Shown here piece after piece: positions 1 to 7,556 of a stretch of DNA of 22,762 bases. The translations under genes and the position numbers were made by a program. The notes beneath the pieces were generated by a model that was not told the DNA's origin, made no database searches, and worked only from the letters and a program-made list of their open reading frames with translations. This DNA comes from CAYOEV01 sp964403075. Lineage in GTDB: Bacteria > Bacteroidota > Bacteroidia > Cytophagales > Cyclobacteriaceae. Each line of letters opens with the position of its first letter. Position 1 is the stretch's first letter. The stretch spans positions 1-22,762 of the forward strand of contig CAYOEV010000033.1 in the NCBI GenBank assembly GCA_964403075.1. The letters are read 5' to 3'.

Positions 1-3
1 CAT

Positions 4-45
4 GCTGGCCATTCGCTATAACTGTCCACTGGACAGTTTTTTTAC
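4..45 (+). repeat. 42-bp terminator-like repeat, copy 1
   Basis: This 42-bp stretch matches 22721-22762 at 41 of 42 positions, in the same orientation; the only difference is T at 19 against A at 22736. Its core, AACTGTCCACTGGACAGTT (20-38), is a perfect odd palindrome and runs straight into seven Ts, so it has the form of an intrinsic terminator on the plus strand. The 16 bases before the hairpin are conserved as well, which a plain terminator would not need, so a dispersed repeat carrying a terminator hairpin is the better description. Confidence 0.75.
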
Positions 46-100
46 GCTCATGCCTCTCTATCAAGGAAAAGAAATCAATGTAAATATTTCCTTCAAATAT

Positions 101-116
101 CCTTGTGGCCACAAGG
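101..116. repeat. Perfect 16-bp palindrome downstream of the toxin gene
   Basis: CCTTGTGGCCACAAGG is its own reverse complement and lies about 50 bases past the toxin stop codon. With no loop it is more like a protein-binding site than a terminator. No function can be assigned from sequence alone. Confidence 0.35.
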
Positions 117-164
117 GTGCAATTAAGAAAAGGAATGAAGCCTTTTCAGCAATGCAGGGCTTTT

Positions 165-413
165 TTAATAATGTCCTTTAGCGGAAAGGATGAAGATGGC
201 ATCATCGGTAACCTCATAGACCAGTCGGTGTTCACGATTTATCCTTCTGGACCAGCAGCCTGATAGGCCATGCTTTCCTGTTCCGGTAAACGGATGCGCT
301 TCAAGCTCTTCCAAAAGGACAAGCAGCTTTTGGAGAACGGCCTTATTGCCTGATTTCTTATGTGCAGCGATATCTTCATTGGCTTTATCGGTAAAATCCA
401 AAGGATAACCCAT
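165..413 (-). CDS. yoeB: YoeB/Txe-family mRNA interferase toxin, probably catalytically impaired
   Basis: The 82-residue product belongs to the YoeB/Txe toxins, ribosome-dependent mRNA endonucleases. The C-terminal half has the family signature: LSGCWSRRI (50-58), EHRLVYEV (61-68) with the catalytic Arg at 63, and the terminal His81-Tyr82 pair. Between GTGK and HGLSG, however, the usual segment of about five residues (PEPLK in E. coli YoeB, containing catalytic Glu46) is absent, as if 15 nt had been removed in frame. The reading frame is otherwise intact. The gene lies one base after the antitoxin stop codon, the normal antitoxin-toxin order. Family assignment is firm; loss of activity is inferred from E. 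coli YoeB. Confidence 0.85.
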   Translation of the reverse strand: MGYPLDFTDKANEDIAAHKKSGNKAVLQKLLVLLEELEAHPFTGTGKHGLSGCWSRRINREHRLVYEVTDDAIFILSAKGHY

Positions 414-414
414 G

Positions 415-639
415 TTACAAGCCCAGGAACTCTTTTAAATTCTCTTTTTTTACCCTTGTCACTTTTCCCTCATCGGCCTGTAGCCTGCTCTCCTGAATTT
501 TAGCTACGAACGCTGGATCATATGGCTTTTGCTTGGTCACTTCAAATTTCATCTTGAGTGCTTTGGCAAAAGCTTTCAAAGCGTTTTCCTGCTCAGTAGT
601 CTCTGGATGTATGACAATGATGGTGTTCTCAGTTTTCAT
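415..639 (-). CDS. DUF2683-type antitoxin partner of YoeB
   Basis: This 74-residue protein resembles the short DUF2683 proteins that Bacteroidota often encode just upstream of YoeB/Txe toxins. The N-terminal third (IIVIHPETTEQENALKAFAK) is typical: a beta strand followed by a helix. It is followed by KPYDPAFVAKIQESR and a Lys-rich C-terminal tail that would be expected to bind the toxin. The downstream toxin starts one base after its stop, so the two are co-transcribed and probably translationally coupled. As in other modules of this kind, the antitoxin is presumed to neutralise the toxin and perhaps repress the operon, but no operator was identified. Assignment rests on sequence resemblance and gene order. 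Confidence 0.75.
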   Translation of the reverse strand: MKTENTIIVIHPETTEQENALKAFAKALKMKFEVTKQKPYDPAFVAKIQESRLQADEGKVTRVKKENLKEFLGL

Positions 640-824
640 ATCTTTAAATTTACGAAGGGTAAGCCTCCCAACCTAGGTGTAATCGGTGAGTACATCTTTG
701 TGTCCAAATAAAGTCAACCCGCAGGACTGTTTTTTCATAATGCTGCATAAGTCAATAAATGAACACCCAATTAATAAACCCAGACGGCGCGCGGTTAAGC
801 CGATACACCCCCCGCTGTCTTCCT

Positions 825-910
825 TCGACATGCTCAGGATGACACGACAACCCCCCTGTCACACTCAGCTTGCCGAAGTGTGAGCCTATCGAAGTGTGAG
901 CCTGTCGAAG
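825..910. repeat. REP-like intergenic repeat cluster with 16-bp tandem units
   Basis: The stretch begins with CTTCGACATGCTCAGGATGA, a dispersed intergenic repeat type (TTCGACAnGCTCAGnnTGACA) seen in many Bacteroidota. Then comes a CACACT...AGTGTG inverted repeat and a 16-bp unit, CGAAGTGTGAGCCTRT, present twice in tandem (874-889, 890-905) with a third partial copy (906-910). Related sequence recurs at 22678-22703. Apart from this cluster, the promoter and the leader hairpin, I see nothing in the gene-free stretch 640-1024. Confidence 0.6.
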
Positions 911-942
911 ACCCAAAACTCAATTATCTGTCGTCTATTTAT

Positions 943-950
943 TACCTTTG
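943..950 (+). promoter_or_regulatory. Bacteroidota -7 promoter box for dinB
   Basis: TACCTTTG fits the Bacteroidota -7 consensus TAnnTTTG exactly and lies 75 bases before the dinB start codon. A clear TTTG box 19-21 bases further upstream is missing. If it is used, the transcript begins near 957 and carries the hairpin at 971-998 in its leader. Confidence 0.45.
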
Positions 951-970
951 TAGAGCACAAAAAAAGCAAG

Positions 971-1000
971 AAAAAGTGGATAAACCTGTCCACTTTTTTT
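971..1000 (+). terminator. Terminator-like hairpin in the dinB leader
   Basis: AAAAAGTGGA (971-980) and TCCACTTTTT (989-998) are perfect 10-bp inverted repeats around an 8-base loop, and the right arm lies inside a run of seven Ts. It sits between the predicted start of transcription and the dinB GTG codon. This is the shape of an intrinsic terminator or attenuator; a regulator-binding site is the alternative. Its right arm shares CTGTCCACT with the terminal repeats of the window. Confidence 0.45.
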
Positions 1001-1024
1001 GGCTGCATGCGTTTATAGAAGACT

Positions 1025-2233
1025 GTGAATTCGATCTTACATTTAGATTTAGACACTTTTTTTGTGTCTGTGGAGCGGCTGAAGAACAGCCAGCTAAAGG
1101 GCAAGCCCATTCTCATCGGCGGTACCAGCGACCGGGGAGTGGTGGCATCCTGTAGCTATGAGGCGCGCAAATTCGGCATCCACTCTGCCATGCCCATGAA
1201 GCTGGCTCGCTCCTTATGTCCGGAAGCCATCGTCATCCGGGGCAACTCTGCCGACTACACCAAGCACTCTCACATCGTTACGGAAATTATCCAGGAACAA
1301 GTGCCCGTAGTAGAGAAGACCTCTGTCGATGAGTTTTATGTGGACCTCACCGGTATGGACAAATACTTTGGCTGCATGCGCATGGCTTCTGAGTTGCGGC
1401 AAAAAATCATAGACGACTCCGGGCTGCCCATTTCCTTTGGTCTTTCTGAAAACAAGACAGTCTCCAAGGTGGCCACCGGGGAGGCCAAGCCCAACAACCA
1501 AATGCAGGTGGCCTCTGGCCGGGAAAAGGCCTTTTTGGCTCCTTTGTCAGTTAAAAAAATACCAATGGTGGGCGATAAGACCTATCAAAAACTGGTGAGC
1601 CTGGGCGTACGTAAAATACAAACGCTGCAAGAAATGTCGGTAGACCTGATGGAGCGGGCTTTTGGTAAAAACGGTGTCATGATCTGGAAAAAAGCCAATG
1701 GCATCGATGACTCCCCGGTAGTTGCTTACAACGAGCGCAAGTCGATTTCCACCGAGCGCACCTTCGATCGCGACACCATCGACGTGGTCAAGCTCAAAGG
1801 ACTGCTCACTGCCATGGCAGAAAATCTGGCTTTTCAACTACGCCGGGGGGAAAAGCTCACTGCCTGTGTCACCATCAAAGTACGCTATTCCGATTTCAAC
1901 ACCTATACCATGCAGGCGCGTATTCCTTATACGGCAGCGGATCATGTGCTAATTGCCAAGACAATGGAATTGTTTGATAAGCTGTATAATAAGCGGTTGT
2001 TGGTACGCTTGATCGGTGTGCGTTTCAGTCACCTGATCAATGGCTTTCACCAGATCAATCTGTTTGACGACCAGGAAGAGCAATTAAGTCTTTATCAGGC
2101 CATGGATCGCATCCGCGACCGGTTTGGCGATCGCTCTGTGCTGCGTGCCTCAGGCATCGAAGCCCGCACCATCAGCCGGTTCAACCCTTTCAATGGCGAG
2201 CCCCCGCCGCTGTTGGCGAATCGGAGACAATAG
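1025..2233 (+). CDS. dinB: DinB-like Y-family translesion DNA polymerase (Pol IV type)
   Basis: The 402-residue protein is a Y-family polymerase that copies damaged template DNA. The palm carries the metal ligands Asp8 (HLDLD) and Asp102-Glu103 (SVDEFYVD), so it should be active, and Phe13 takes the steric-gate position. The helix-hairpin-helix region (around 170-215) and the little-finger domain follow. A clamp-binding motif QINLF lies at 343-347. Start choice: the in-frame ATG at 1007 meets a stop three codons later, so GTG at 1025 is the first usable codon and gives the expected N-terminus. A short dnaE follows after 51 nt on the same strand, indicating a damage-tolerance operon. ImuB-like relatives lack catalytic residues; this one does not. 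Confidence 0.9.
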   Translation: MNSILHLDLDTFFVSVERLKNSQLKGKPILIGGTSDRGVVASCSYEARKFGIHSAMPMKLARSLCPEAIVIRGNSADYTKHSHIVTEIIQEQVPVVEKTSVDEFYVDLTGMDKYFGCMRMASELRQKIIDDSGLPISFGLSENKTVSKVATGEAKPNNQMQVASGREKAFLAPLSVKKIPMVGDKTYQKLVSLGVRKIQTLQEMSVDLMERAFGKNGVMIWKKANGIDDSPVVAYNERKSISTERTFDRDTIDVVKLKGLLTAMAENLAFQLRRGEKLTACVTIKVRYSDFNTYTMQARIPYTAADHVLIAKTMELFDKLYNKRLLVRLIGVRFSHLINGFHQINLFDDQEEQLSLYQAMDRIRDRFGDRSVLRASGIEARTISRFNPFNGEPPPLLANRRQ

Positions 2234-2284
2234 TGCCTGGATCTCCGGCTGTGCGATGAGTGTTCAAGTTTTCAAATTGCCACC

Positions 2285-5218
2285 TTGCTAAATTGCCATT
2301 CTTATTTTTCTTTCAAATATGGGCTCATTGCTCTGGACGAGTGGATGCAGCTTGCAGCCGCGTATGGGTATAAAACACTGGCGCTGACAGACATCAATAC
2401 TACAGCCGGAACGCTGGAATTCATTCGACTTTGCAAGAAAAAGGGCATTCGACCGATTGTGGGCATTGACTTCCGGAATGGCGCCGAGCAACGATTCGTT
2501 GGGCTTGCGAGAAACAACAAGGGCTTTGAGCGGCTCAACCGGTTTTTGTCTTTTCATCTTCACCATGAGGAGCCTTTTGATGAGGCATCGCTGATGGCAG
2601 ATACTTTTATCATCTACCCACTAGACAACGTGCCGGGAAGGGCTTTGCAAAGTCACGAGTTTATTGGCATCCGACCGGATCAAGTCAACCGCGTGCGTTT
2701 TACGCGAAAGGAGCTGGACCGGGCCAAACTGGTGGCGTTACCTTCCTATACCCTGAGAAGTGGTGATCAGTTTGAGTTGCATTCAGTGTTGAGAGCCATT
2801 GACCTAAATACCATTGTCAGCAAGCTGGCGCCGGCAGACACGGCTCGGGAGACAGACGTCGTATTGAAAAAACAGGCGCTTATAGAGGCATACCAGGATT
2901 TACCCGTAGCGATCAATAACCTGAAAGCCATTGTGGAGGACTGTGCCATAGACTTCCAATACAATCAGGAGGCTCAGCCGCAAAATCTCCGGCACTGGAC
3001 AGGTACAGAAATAGGAGATTATCAGCAGGTGCGGACCTTGTGTCTGGAGGGCTTGCCTTACCGCTATGGCAAGCAGCCGCCCTACAAAGTTTTGCGTCGG
3101 GTGGTCACTGAACTGCTAACCATTCGTCAGCAGGGGTTCCTTTCTTATTTCCTGATTAGCTGGGACCTGGTGCAATATGCCCGCAATAAAGGTTATTTTC
3201 ATGTGGGCAGGGGAAGCGGCGCCAACAGTGTGGTGGCTTACCTGCTGCGCATCACGGACGTAGATCCCATTGAGTTGGATTTGTATTTTGAGCGCTTTAT
3301 CAACCTTTTCCGTGAGAATCCGCCCGACTTTGACATCGATTTTTCATGGTCAGACCGGGAGGACGTCACACGCTATCTTTTTGAGCGCTACGAAAATGTA
3401 GCGCTGATTGCGACTTACAGTACTTTTCAATTCCGTTCCGTGATACGTGAGGTGGGGAAAGCCTTTGGCATTCCTCCGCATGAAATTGATAAAATCCAAT
3501 CGCAACCCAGTCAGAATTTGGATGGTCACCATCAATTGATTCTGCAATATGGACAGCAGATTCACGATTTCCCCAGCCACCTGAGTGTGCACGCGGGAGG
3601 TGTGCTTATTTCAGAAAAACCGATTCACCACTTTACGGCCACCTCGCTGCCACCAAAAGGATTTCCCATCACCCATTTTGACATGGTGATTGCCGAAGAT
3701 GTGGGGCTCTATAAATTCGATATTCTGGCCCAGCGGGGATTGGGAAAAATTAAAGATGCGTTGCCCATTATTCAGGAAAATCAACCTGGAGCACCAGAAT
3801 TTGATATCCACGATATCAAACGTTTCAAAGAAGACCCTGTGGTTCGTGAAAACCTACGCACAGCCAATGCCATCGGCTGCTTTTATATTGAGTCGCCAGC
3901 CATGCGCATGCTGCTCACCAAGCTACGGGTAGAAGACTACCTGGGTCTGGTGGCCGCCAGTTCCATCATCCGGCCGGGTGTATCCAAGTCAGGTATGATG
4001 CGGGAATACATCCTCCGGTACCGATATCCGGAAAAGCGCAAAGAGGCACATCCTATCTTGCATCAGATCATGCCGGATACCTACGGAGTCATGGTCTATC
4101 AGGAGGATGTGATTAAGGTGGCGCACTACTTTGCGGGGCTGGATTTGGGGGAGGCAGATGTGTTGCGACGTGGCATGTCCGGCAAATACCGGTCGCGGGC
4201 CGAGTTCCAAAAGGTGAAGGAAAAGTTTTTTACCAACTGTCAAAAGAAAGGCATTGATTCTGAGGTAGCTGCGGATGTGTGGCGACAAATAGAAAGTTTT
4301 GCGGGCTATGCCTTTGCGAAAGGTCATTCGGCTTCCTATGCGGTAGAAAGCTACCAGAGCCTGTTTTTAAAGTCTTACTTTCCGCTTGAGTTCATGGTTG
4401 CTGTGTTGAATAATGGAGGTGGATTTTACAGTCCGGAATTTTATGTGCACGAGGCGCGCATGAAAGGGGCCGATATTCAGCCACCACATGTAAATAAAAG
4501 CGATTTTCTAAATCGCATCGAAGGCCAAACGATCTACCTCGGGTTTGGCATGGTAAAAGAATTGGAGAAGCAGGTGGTGGCCCAACTATTGGAAGAGCGC
4601 GACAAAAATGGGGGTTACGTATCAGTGGAAGACTATGTAAGAAGGGTGTCCGTGTCGCTGGAGCAGCTGTGCCTGTTGATCCGGGTAGGGGCTTTTGAGT
4701 TTACGGGACTGGGTAAAAAGGAGATGCTGTGGAAGGCCCATTTTTTATTGGGAAACACCAAAAAGAGTCAGGTAGAAAACACCCTCTTTGATCCTCCGGT
4801 AAAAGATTATACGCTTCCGGACATGATCGATAATCCTCTGGAAGACATTTACGATCAGATGGAGTTGCTGGGCTTCCCTTTGAGCAGTCCCTTCAGTTTG
4901 TTGGAAAGCATTCCCACCGGGGTGGTCCCTGCCAGAGAAATGAAACAAAACCTGCATCGAACCATCGACATGCTGGGTTACCTGGTCACGACAAAAAATA
5001 CAGGTACTTCTAAAGGGGATCGCATGTATTTTGGTACGTTCATTGACCAGGAAGGAGTGTTTATTGACAGCTTACACTTTCCTCCCGTGGCGAAGGCATA
5101 CCCCTTTACCGGGCGGGGTATCTACCAATTAACCGGAAAGGTGGTAGAGGATTTTGATGCGCTCACACTTGAGGTGAGCCGCATGCATAGGCTGAACTAC
5201 CGGTCGCTAGATGTGTAA
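2285..5218 (+). CDS. dnaE2: Short DnaE-type DNA polymerase III alpha subunit (error-prone type)
   Basis: At 977 residues this C-family polymerase is shorter than a replicative DnaE of about 1,160 or more residues. An N-terminal PHP domain begins at CHSYFSFKYG; its metal-binding His residues are poorly kept (LTDIN instead of the usual LTDHG), so proofreading or pyrophosphatase activity is unlikely. The catalytic aspartates are present: Asp350 and Asp352 in PPDFDIDF, and Asp479 in YKFDILAQRGL. The C-terminus stops after an OB-fold-like region (about 890-970), without the tau-binding domain. The start is a TTG at 2285; there is no ATG or GTG between it and the upstream in-frame stop, and MLNCHSY fits relatives. 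Following dinB, it probably acts in translesion synthesis; the main replicase should be encoded elsewhere. Confidence 0.85.
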   Translation: MLNCHSYFSFKYGLIALDEWMQLAAAYGYKTLALTDINTTAGTLEFIRLCKKKGIRPIVGIDFRNGAEQRFVGLARNNKGFERLNRFLSFHLHHEEPFDEASLMADTFIIYPLDNVPGRALQSHEFIGIRPDQVNRVRFTRKELDRAKLVALPSYTLRSGDQFELHSVLRAIDLNTIVSKLAPADTARETDVVLKKQALIEAYQDLPVAINNLKAIVEDCAIDFQYNQEAQPQNLRHWTGTEIGDYQQVRTLCLEGLPYRYGKQPPYKVLRRVVTELLTIRQQGFLSYFLISWDLVQYARNKGYFHVGRGSGANSVVAYLLRITDVDPIELDLYFERFINLFRENPPDFDIDFSWSDREDVTRYLFERYENVALIATYSTFQFRSVIREVGKAFGIPPHEIDKIQSQPSQNLDGHHQLILQYGQQIHDFPSHLSVHAGGVLISEKPIHHFTATSLPPKGFPITHFDMVIAEDVGLYKFDILAQRGLGKIKDALPIIQENQPGAPEFDIHDIKRFKEDPVVRENLRTANAIGCFYIESPAMRMLLTKLRVEDYLGLVAASSIIRPGVSKSGMMREYILRYRYPEKRKEAHPILHQIMPDTYGVMVYQEDVIKVAHYFAGLDLGEADVLRRGMSGKYRSRAEFQKVKEKFFTNCQKKGIDSEVAADVWRQIESFAGYAFAKGHSASYAVESYQSLFLKSYFPLEFMVAVLNNGGGFYSPEFYVHEARMKGADIQPPHVNKSDFLNRIEGQTIYLGFGMVKELEKQVVAQLLEERDKNGGYVSVEDYVRRVSVSLEQLCLLIRVGAFEFTGLGKKEMLWKAHFLLGNTKKSQVENTLFDPPVKDYTLPDMIDNPLEDIYDQMELLGFPLSSPFSLLESIPTGVVPAREMKQNLHRTIDMLGYLVTTKNTGTSKGDRMYFGTFIDQEGVFIDSLHFPPVAKAYPFTGRGIYQLTGKVVEDFDALTLEVSRMHRLNYRSLDV

Positions 5219-5254
5219 TGACCTGGTGTTAGGAGTGGGTCTTTTCAAATTTTG

Positions 5255-5262
5255 TACCTTTC
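5255..5262 (+). promoter_or_regulatory. Possible -7 promoter box for a non-coding RNA
   Basis: TACCTTTC matches TAnnTTTG at all but the last base. Transcription from it would begin around 5268-5272, just where a sequence complementary to 5507-5517 starts. No convincing upstream box is visible. Confidence 0.3.
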
Positions 5263-5267
5263 GCCAC

Positions 5268-5518
5268 TTTTCCAATCAGGCACTGGGGTTCCCAAACGGG
5301 GATAACCGTTTGGCAATAGATTCCTCAGGTGTGGCAGGCTCCAGGTCATGAAGGGGGTGTTGCTAAAGTAATTTCAGGACCCCGAAACATTGTCCAGGTA
5401 GCCGGCATCCGGACCTACTTCTCCGATTCAACCCGCATCTGCTTGTGGTGGGATGCTGCCCAAAGGGTAAAACAGATCAGGGGTGACATTGCATCAGGTG
5501 AGGGGGCCCCTTGATGGA
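5268..5518 (+). ncRNA. Candidate structured RNA upstream of dnaX (unidentified)
   Basis: The gap between dnaE and dnaX is about 390 nt and has no believable coding frame. It contains a promoter-like box, then CCAATCAGG (5272-5280), which can pair with CCTTGATGG near 5509-5517, closing a domain of about 250 nt. Inside are a perfect hairpin, CCAAACGG/CCGTTTGG (5292-5313), and a bulged hairpin, AGGT-AG-CCGG-CAT-CCGG-ACCT, near 5396-5416. The conserved motifs of SRP RNA, RNase P RNA and tmRNA are not present. A 6S-like RNA or a dnaX leader are possible. This is hand-folded and tentative. Confidence 0.3.
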
Positions 5519-5609
5519 AAACCTATTGGCGAAATCAGGCCTGTGGATAAATTTTTGATTGTGGTTACCAATCCTCTGTGCGCAATCTCATTTATCTTGG
5601 CGGTTGAAA

Positions 5610-6703
5610 ATGGAGCAATTTGTAGTATCGGCGCGTAAGTATCGTCCATTAGGGTTTAGCGAAGTAGTGGGTCAGTCGCACATTACCACTACCTTACAAA
5701 ATGCAGTTAAAAACAACCAACTGGGTCAGGCATTGCTATTTACCGGTCCGAGAGGCGTCGGTAAGACGACCTGTGCCCGCATACTGGCGCGCACGATCAA
5801 TGGCTTTGAGGCCACCACAGGCGATAGCGCCAGCAATTTTAATATTTTCGAGTTGGATGCGGCTTCCAACAATACAGTGGATGACATACGCAACCTGATA
5901 GACCAGGTAAGGTATCCGCCGCAGGAGGGTAATTACAAGGTGTACATCATCGATGAGGTGCACATGCTCTCCACCCAGGCTTTCAATGCTTTTTTAAAAA
6001 CGCTGGAGGAGCCACCTGCGTACGCCATTTTCATTTTGGCCACCACTGAGAAGCATAAGGTGCTGCCAACCATCCTGAGCAGGTGCCAGATTTACGATTT
6101 CAACCGCATCGAGGTACAGGAAATTGTGGATCAGTTGAAGCGCATTGCGGAAAAGGAAGGGGTAGCAGCGGAAGAAGAAGCCTTGCATATCATGGCACAA
6201 AAGGCAGATGGCGCCATGCGCGATGCTTTATCCATTTTCGATTTGATTTCTACTTTTTCTTCTGATAGTAAGATCACTTATGAGCAGACGATTCAGCATT
6301 TACATATTCTGGATCACGACTATTACTTCCGCATGACAGACGCTTTTTTGGGCANNNNNNNNNNGATGACATTTTGAAGCAGGGTTTTGACGGGCTGAAT
6401 TTCTTGGTTGGCTTGCAAAGGCATTTCCGTGACCTGCTGGTGGGTCGCGATGCAAGAACAGTGGTGCTGATGGAAGTTTCTGAGCAATTAAAGGCGCGCT
6501 ACTTGAAGCAAGCCCAGGTGACCGATCCATCTTTCTTGCTCACGGGAATGAATGTCTTGAACCAGTCTGAGCTGAACTACAAGCAAAGCAGAAACCAACG
6601 GCTGCATGTAGAGCTTGCGCTTATGAAGTTGGCTCACCTACAAGAAGCCTTTGAGTTAGTAGATGCACAGCCGGAAGTAAAAAAAAAAGTGATCACCCGG
6701 TAG
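5610..6703 (+). CDS. dnaX: DNA polymerase III gamma/tau subunit DnaX, ATPase part (contains N gap)
   Basis: This encodes the clamp-loader ATPase core. Starting at ATG 5610 (MEQFVVSARKYRP, the usual N-terminus), it has Walker A GPRGVGKTT, Walker B IIDEVHML, sensor ATTEKHKVLPTILSRC, and the collar region. Two things are odd. The four-cysteine zinc module normally between TIN and ELDAASNN is missing: the stretch is about 15 residues shorter than in E. coli and has no cysteine. And ten Ns (6355-6364) hide a segment; comparison with the family suggests about ten residues are lost and the frame resumes at 6365 with DDILKQGFDG. The frame ends at TAG 6701-6703, right after a run of ten As; the C-terminal domain continues in the -1 frame. 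Confidence 0.85.
6355..6364. other. Ten-N assembly gap inside dnaX
   Basis: A placeholder run of ten Ns. The frames on either side agree only if the true gap is 2 modulo 3 (for example 29 or 32 nt), and roughly ten residues of the conserved helix before DDILKQGFDG are missing, so real sequence is absent here. Confidence 0.95.
6679..6688 (+). other. Run of ten As at the dnaX frame change (slippage site or indel)
   Basis: Ten As lie between GAAGT and GTGATC. The zero frame reads GTA AAA AAA AAA GTG and stops at 6703; the -1 frame enters at AGT GAT CAC and stays open to 7329. Eleven or eight As would join the two parts. Slippery A runs in dnaX give two products in E. coli (ribosomal) and Thermus (transcriptional), so this may be functional, but a homopolymer sequencing error would look the same. 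Confidence 0.7.
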
Positions 6704-7329
6704 TTGTATCCAATGCGTCCAGTCGTACGCCGGTGGATGAAAAATCTGAATCACCCCCTCCCTTAGCGGCTAAAGCAAATGAGGATGCGGCACCTGATAA
6801 AACCATAGAACCACCTGGTACACCCGCACCCACTTCACCGGCACCCCAGAAAAGTCCATCCAGTTTTGCTACAGGTAATGGACAAAGAGATACTCCCAGC
6901 ATTTTTGGCGGCTTACAGCAGAAAACTAACACGGCCAAACAGTCTGTCTCCAGGCGCAACGAACCTTTTGATGAACAAATGCTGCTGGACGCATGGAAAA
7001 GATTTGGTGCCAGGCTGCACGCGGAAGGTTCCGGTGAGGTGGAAAAGTTGGTCATGAGTCGGGAGGTTGCCAAGGTTGGGGATTCGGACATTCAGATACG
7101 GTTGGTCAGTGAATTGGAGCGAACGGTGCTCGAACAATTTGAAATGAACTTGATGCAGTTTCTCCGTCAGGAATTAAAAAACGATCATTTATTGCTACAA
7201 AAGGTAATGACTGCAAAAAAAACAGGTCAGCAGTTGTACACCAGTCAGGACATTTATCAATTCATGGCCAGGCAGAATCCTAAGCTAGAGGAACTCAAGC
7301 AGCGACTGGGTCTGGATTTCGAATATTAG
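6688..7329 (+). CDS. dnaX: DnaX C-terminal (tau-like) extension in the -1 frame
   Basis: This open frame continues DnaX after the A run. It opens with a Pro/Ala/Ser-rich linker (about residues 15-65, for example PPGTPAPTSPAPQKSP), then a folded domain beginning near FDEQMLLDAWKRFG and ending LGLDFEY, the form of the C-terminal domain of Bacteroidota DnaX. It has no good start codon of its own: the first GTG (6733) lies in the linker, without a ribosome site. It is therefore best read as the second half of dnaX, reached by a -1 shift or by a genuine eleventh A. Without it the product would be a short gamma-like subunit. The gene ends 227 nt before the convergent VOC gene. Confidence 0.75.
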   Translation, partial: SDHPVVVSNASSRTPVDEKSESPPPLAAKANEDAAPDKTIEPPGTPAPTSPAPQKSPSSFATGNGQRDTPSIFGGLQQKTNTAKQSVSRRNEPFDEQMLLDAWKRFGARLHAEGSGEVEKLVMSREVAKVGDSDIQIRLVSELERTVLEQFEMNLMQFLRQELKNDHLLLQKVMTAKKTGQQLYTSQDIYQFMARQNPKLEELKQRLGLDFEY

Positions 7330-7556
7330 GAGGCGGCCTTCAATGCTTTGAATATGAGCCCCACCATCTTCGTTTAAAATCAAACTTTAAATAAACAGAG
7401 AGGAGTATCCAGTGACATTTCCTGGGCTTGCAATCAGCCTATTTCCTGTAAATCCATTACCGACCCATTCGGGTGCTGCTTTCCTTTTCATGGTTGCTTG
7501 GTAGGCATTGATGCACCAATCCTGAGAGGAGGATGTTCGGCGTATGAATGGGTAAT

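Noticed and set aside
880..1155. 91-residue plus-strand open frame overlapping the dinB start
   Set aside because: It overlaps dinB in another frame and begins inside the repeat cluster.
5340..5370. Resemblance to the SRP RNA apical motif (CAGGTC...GAAGG)
   Set aside because: The C-GGAA-G tetraloop and AGCAG strand are missing and the flanks do not form the required long hairpin.
5329..5514. 61-residue open frame starting at GTG between dnaE and dnaX
   Set aside because: No recognisable domain, no ribosome site, and it lies within a hairpin-rich region that looks like RNA rather than protein.
6693..7091. 132-residue minus-strand open frame
   Set aside because: It is antisense to the dnaX linker and its composition mirrors that Pro/Ala/Ser-rich coding sequence.
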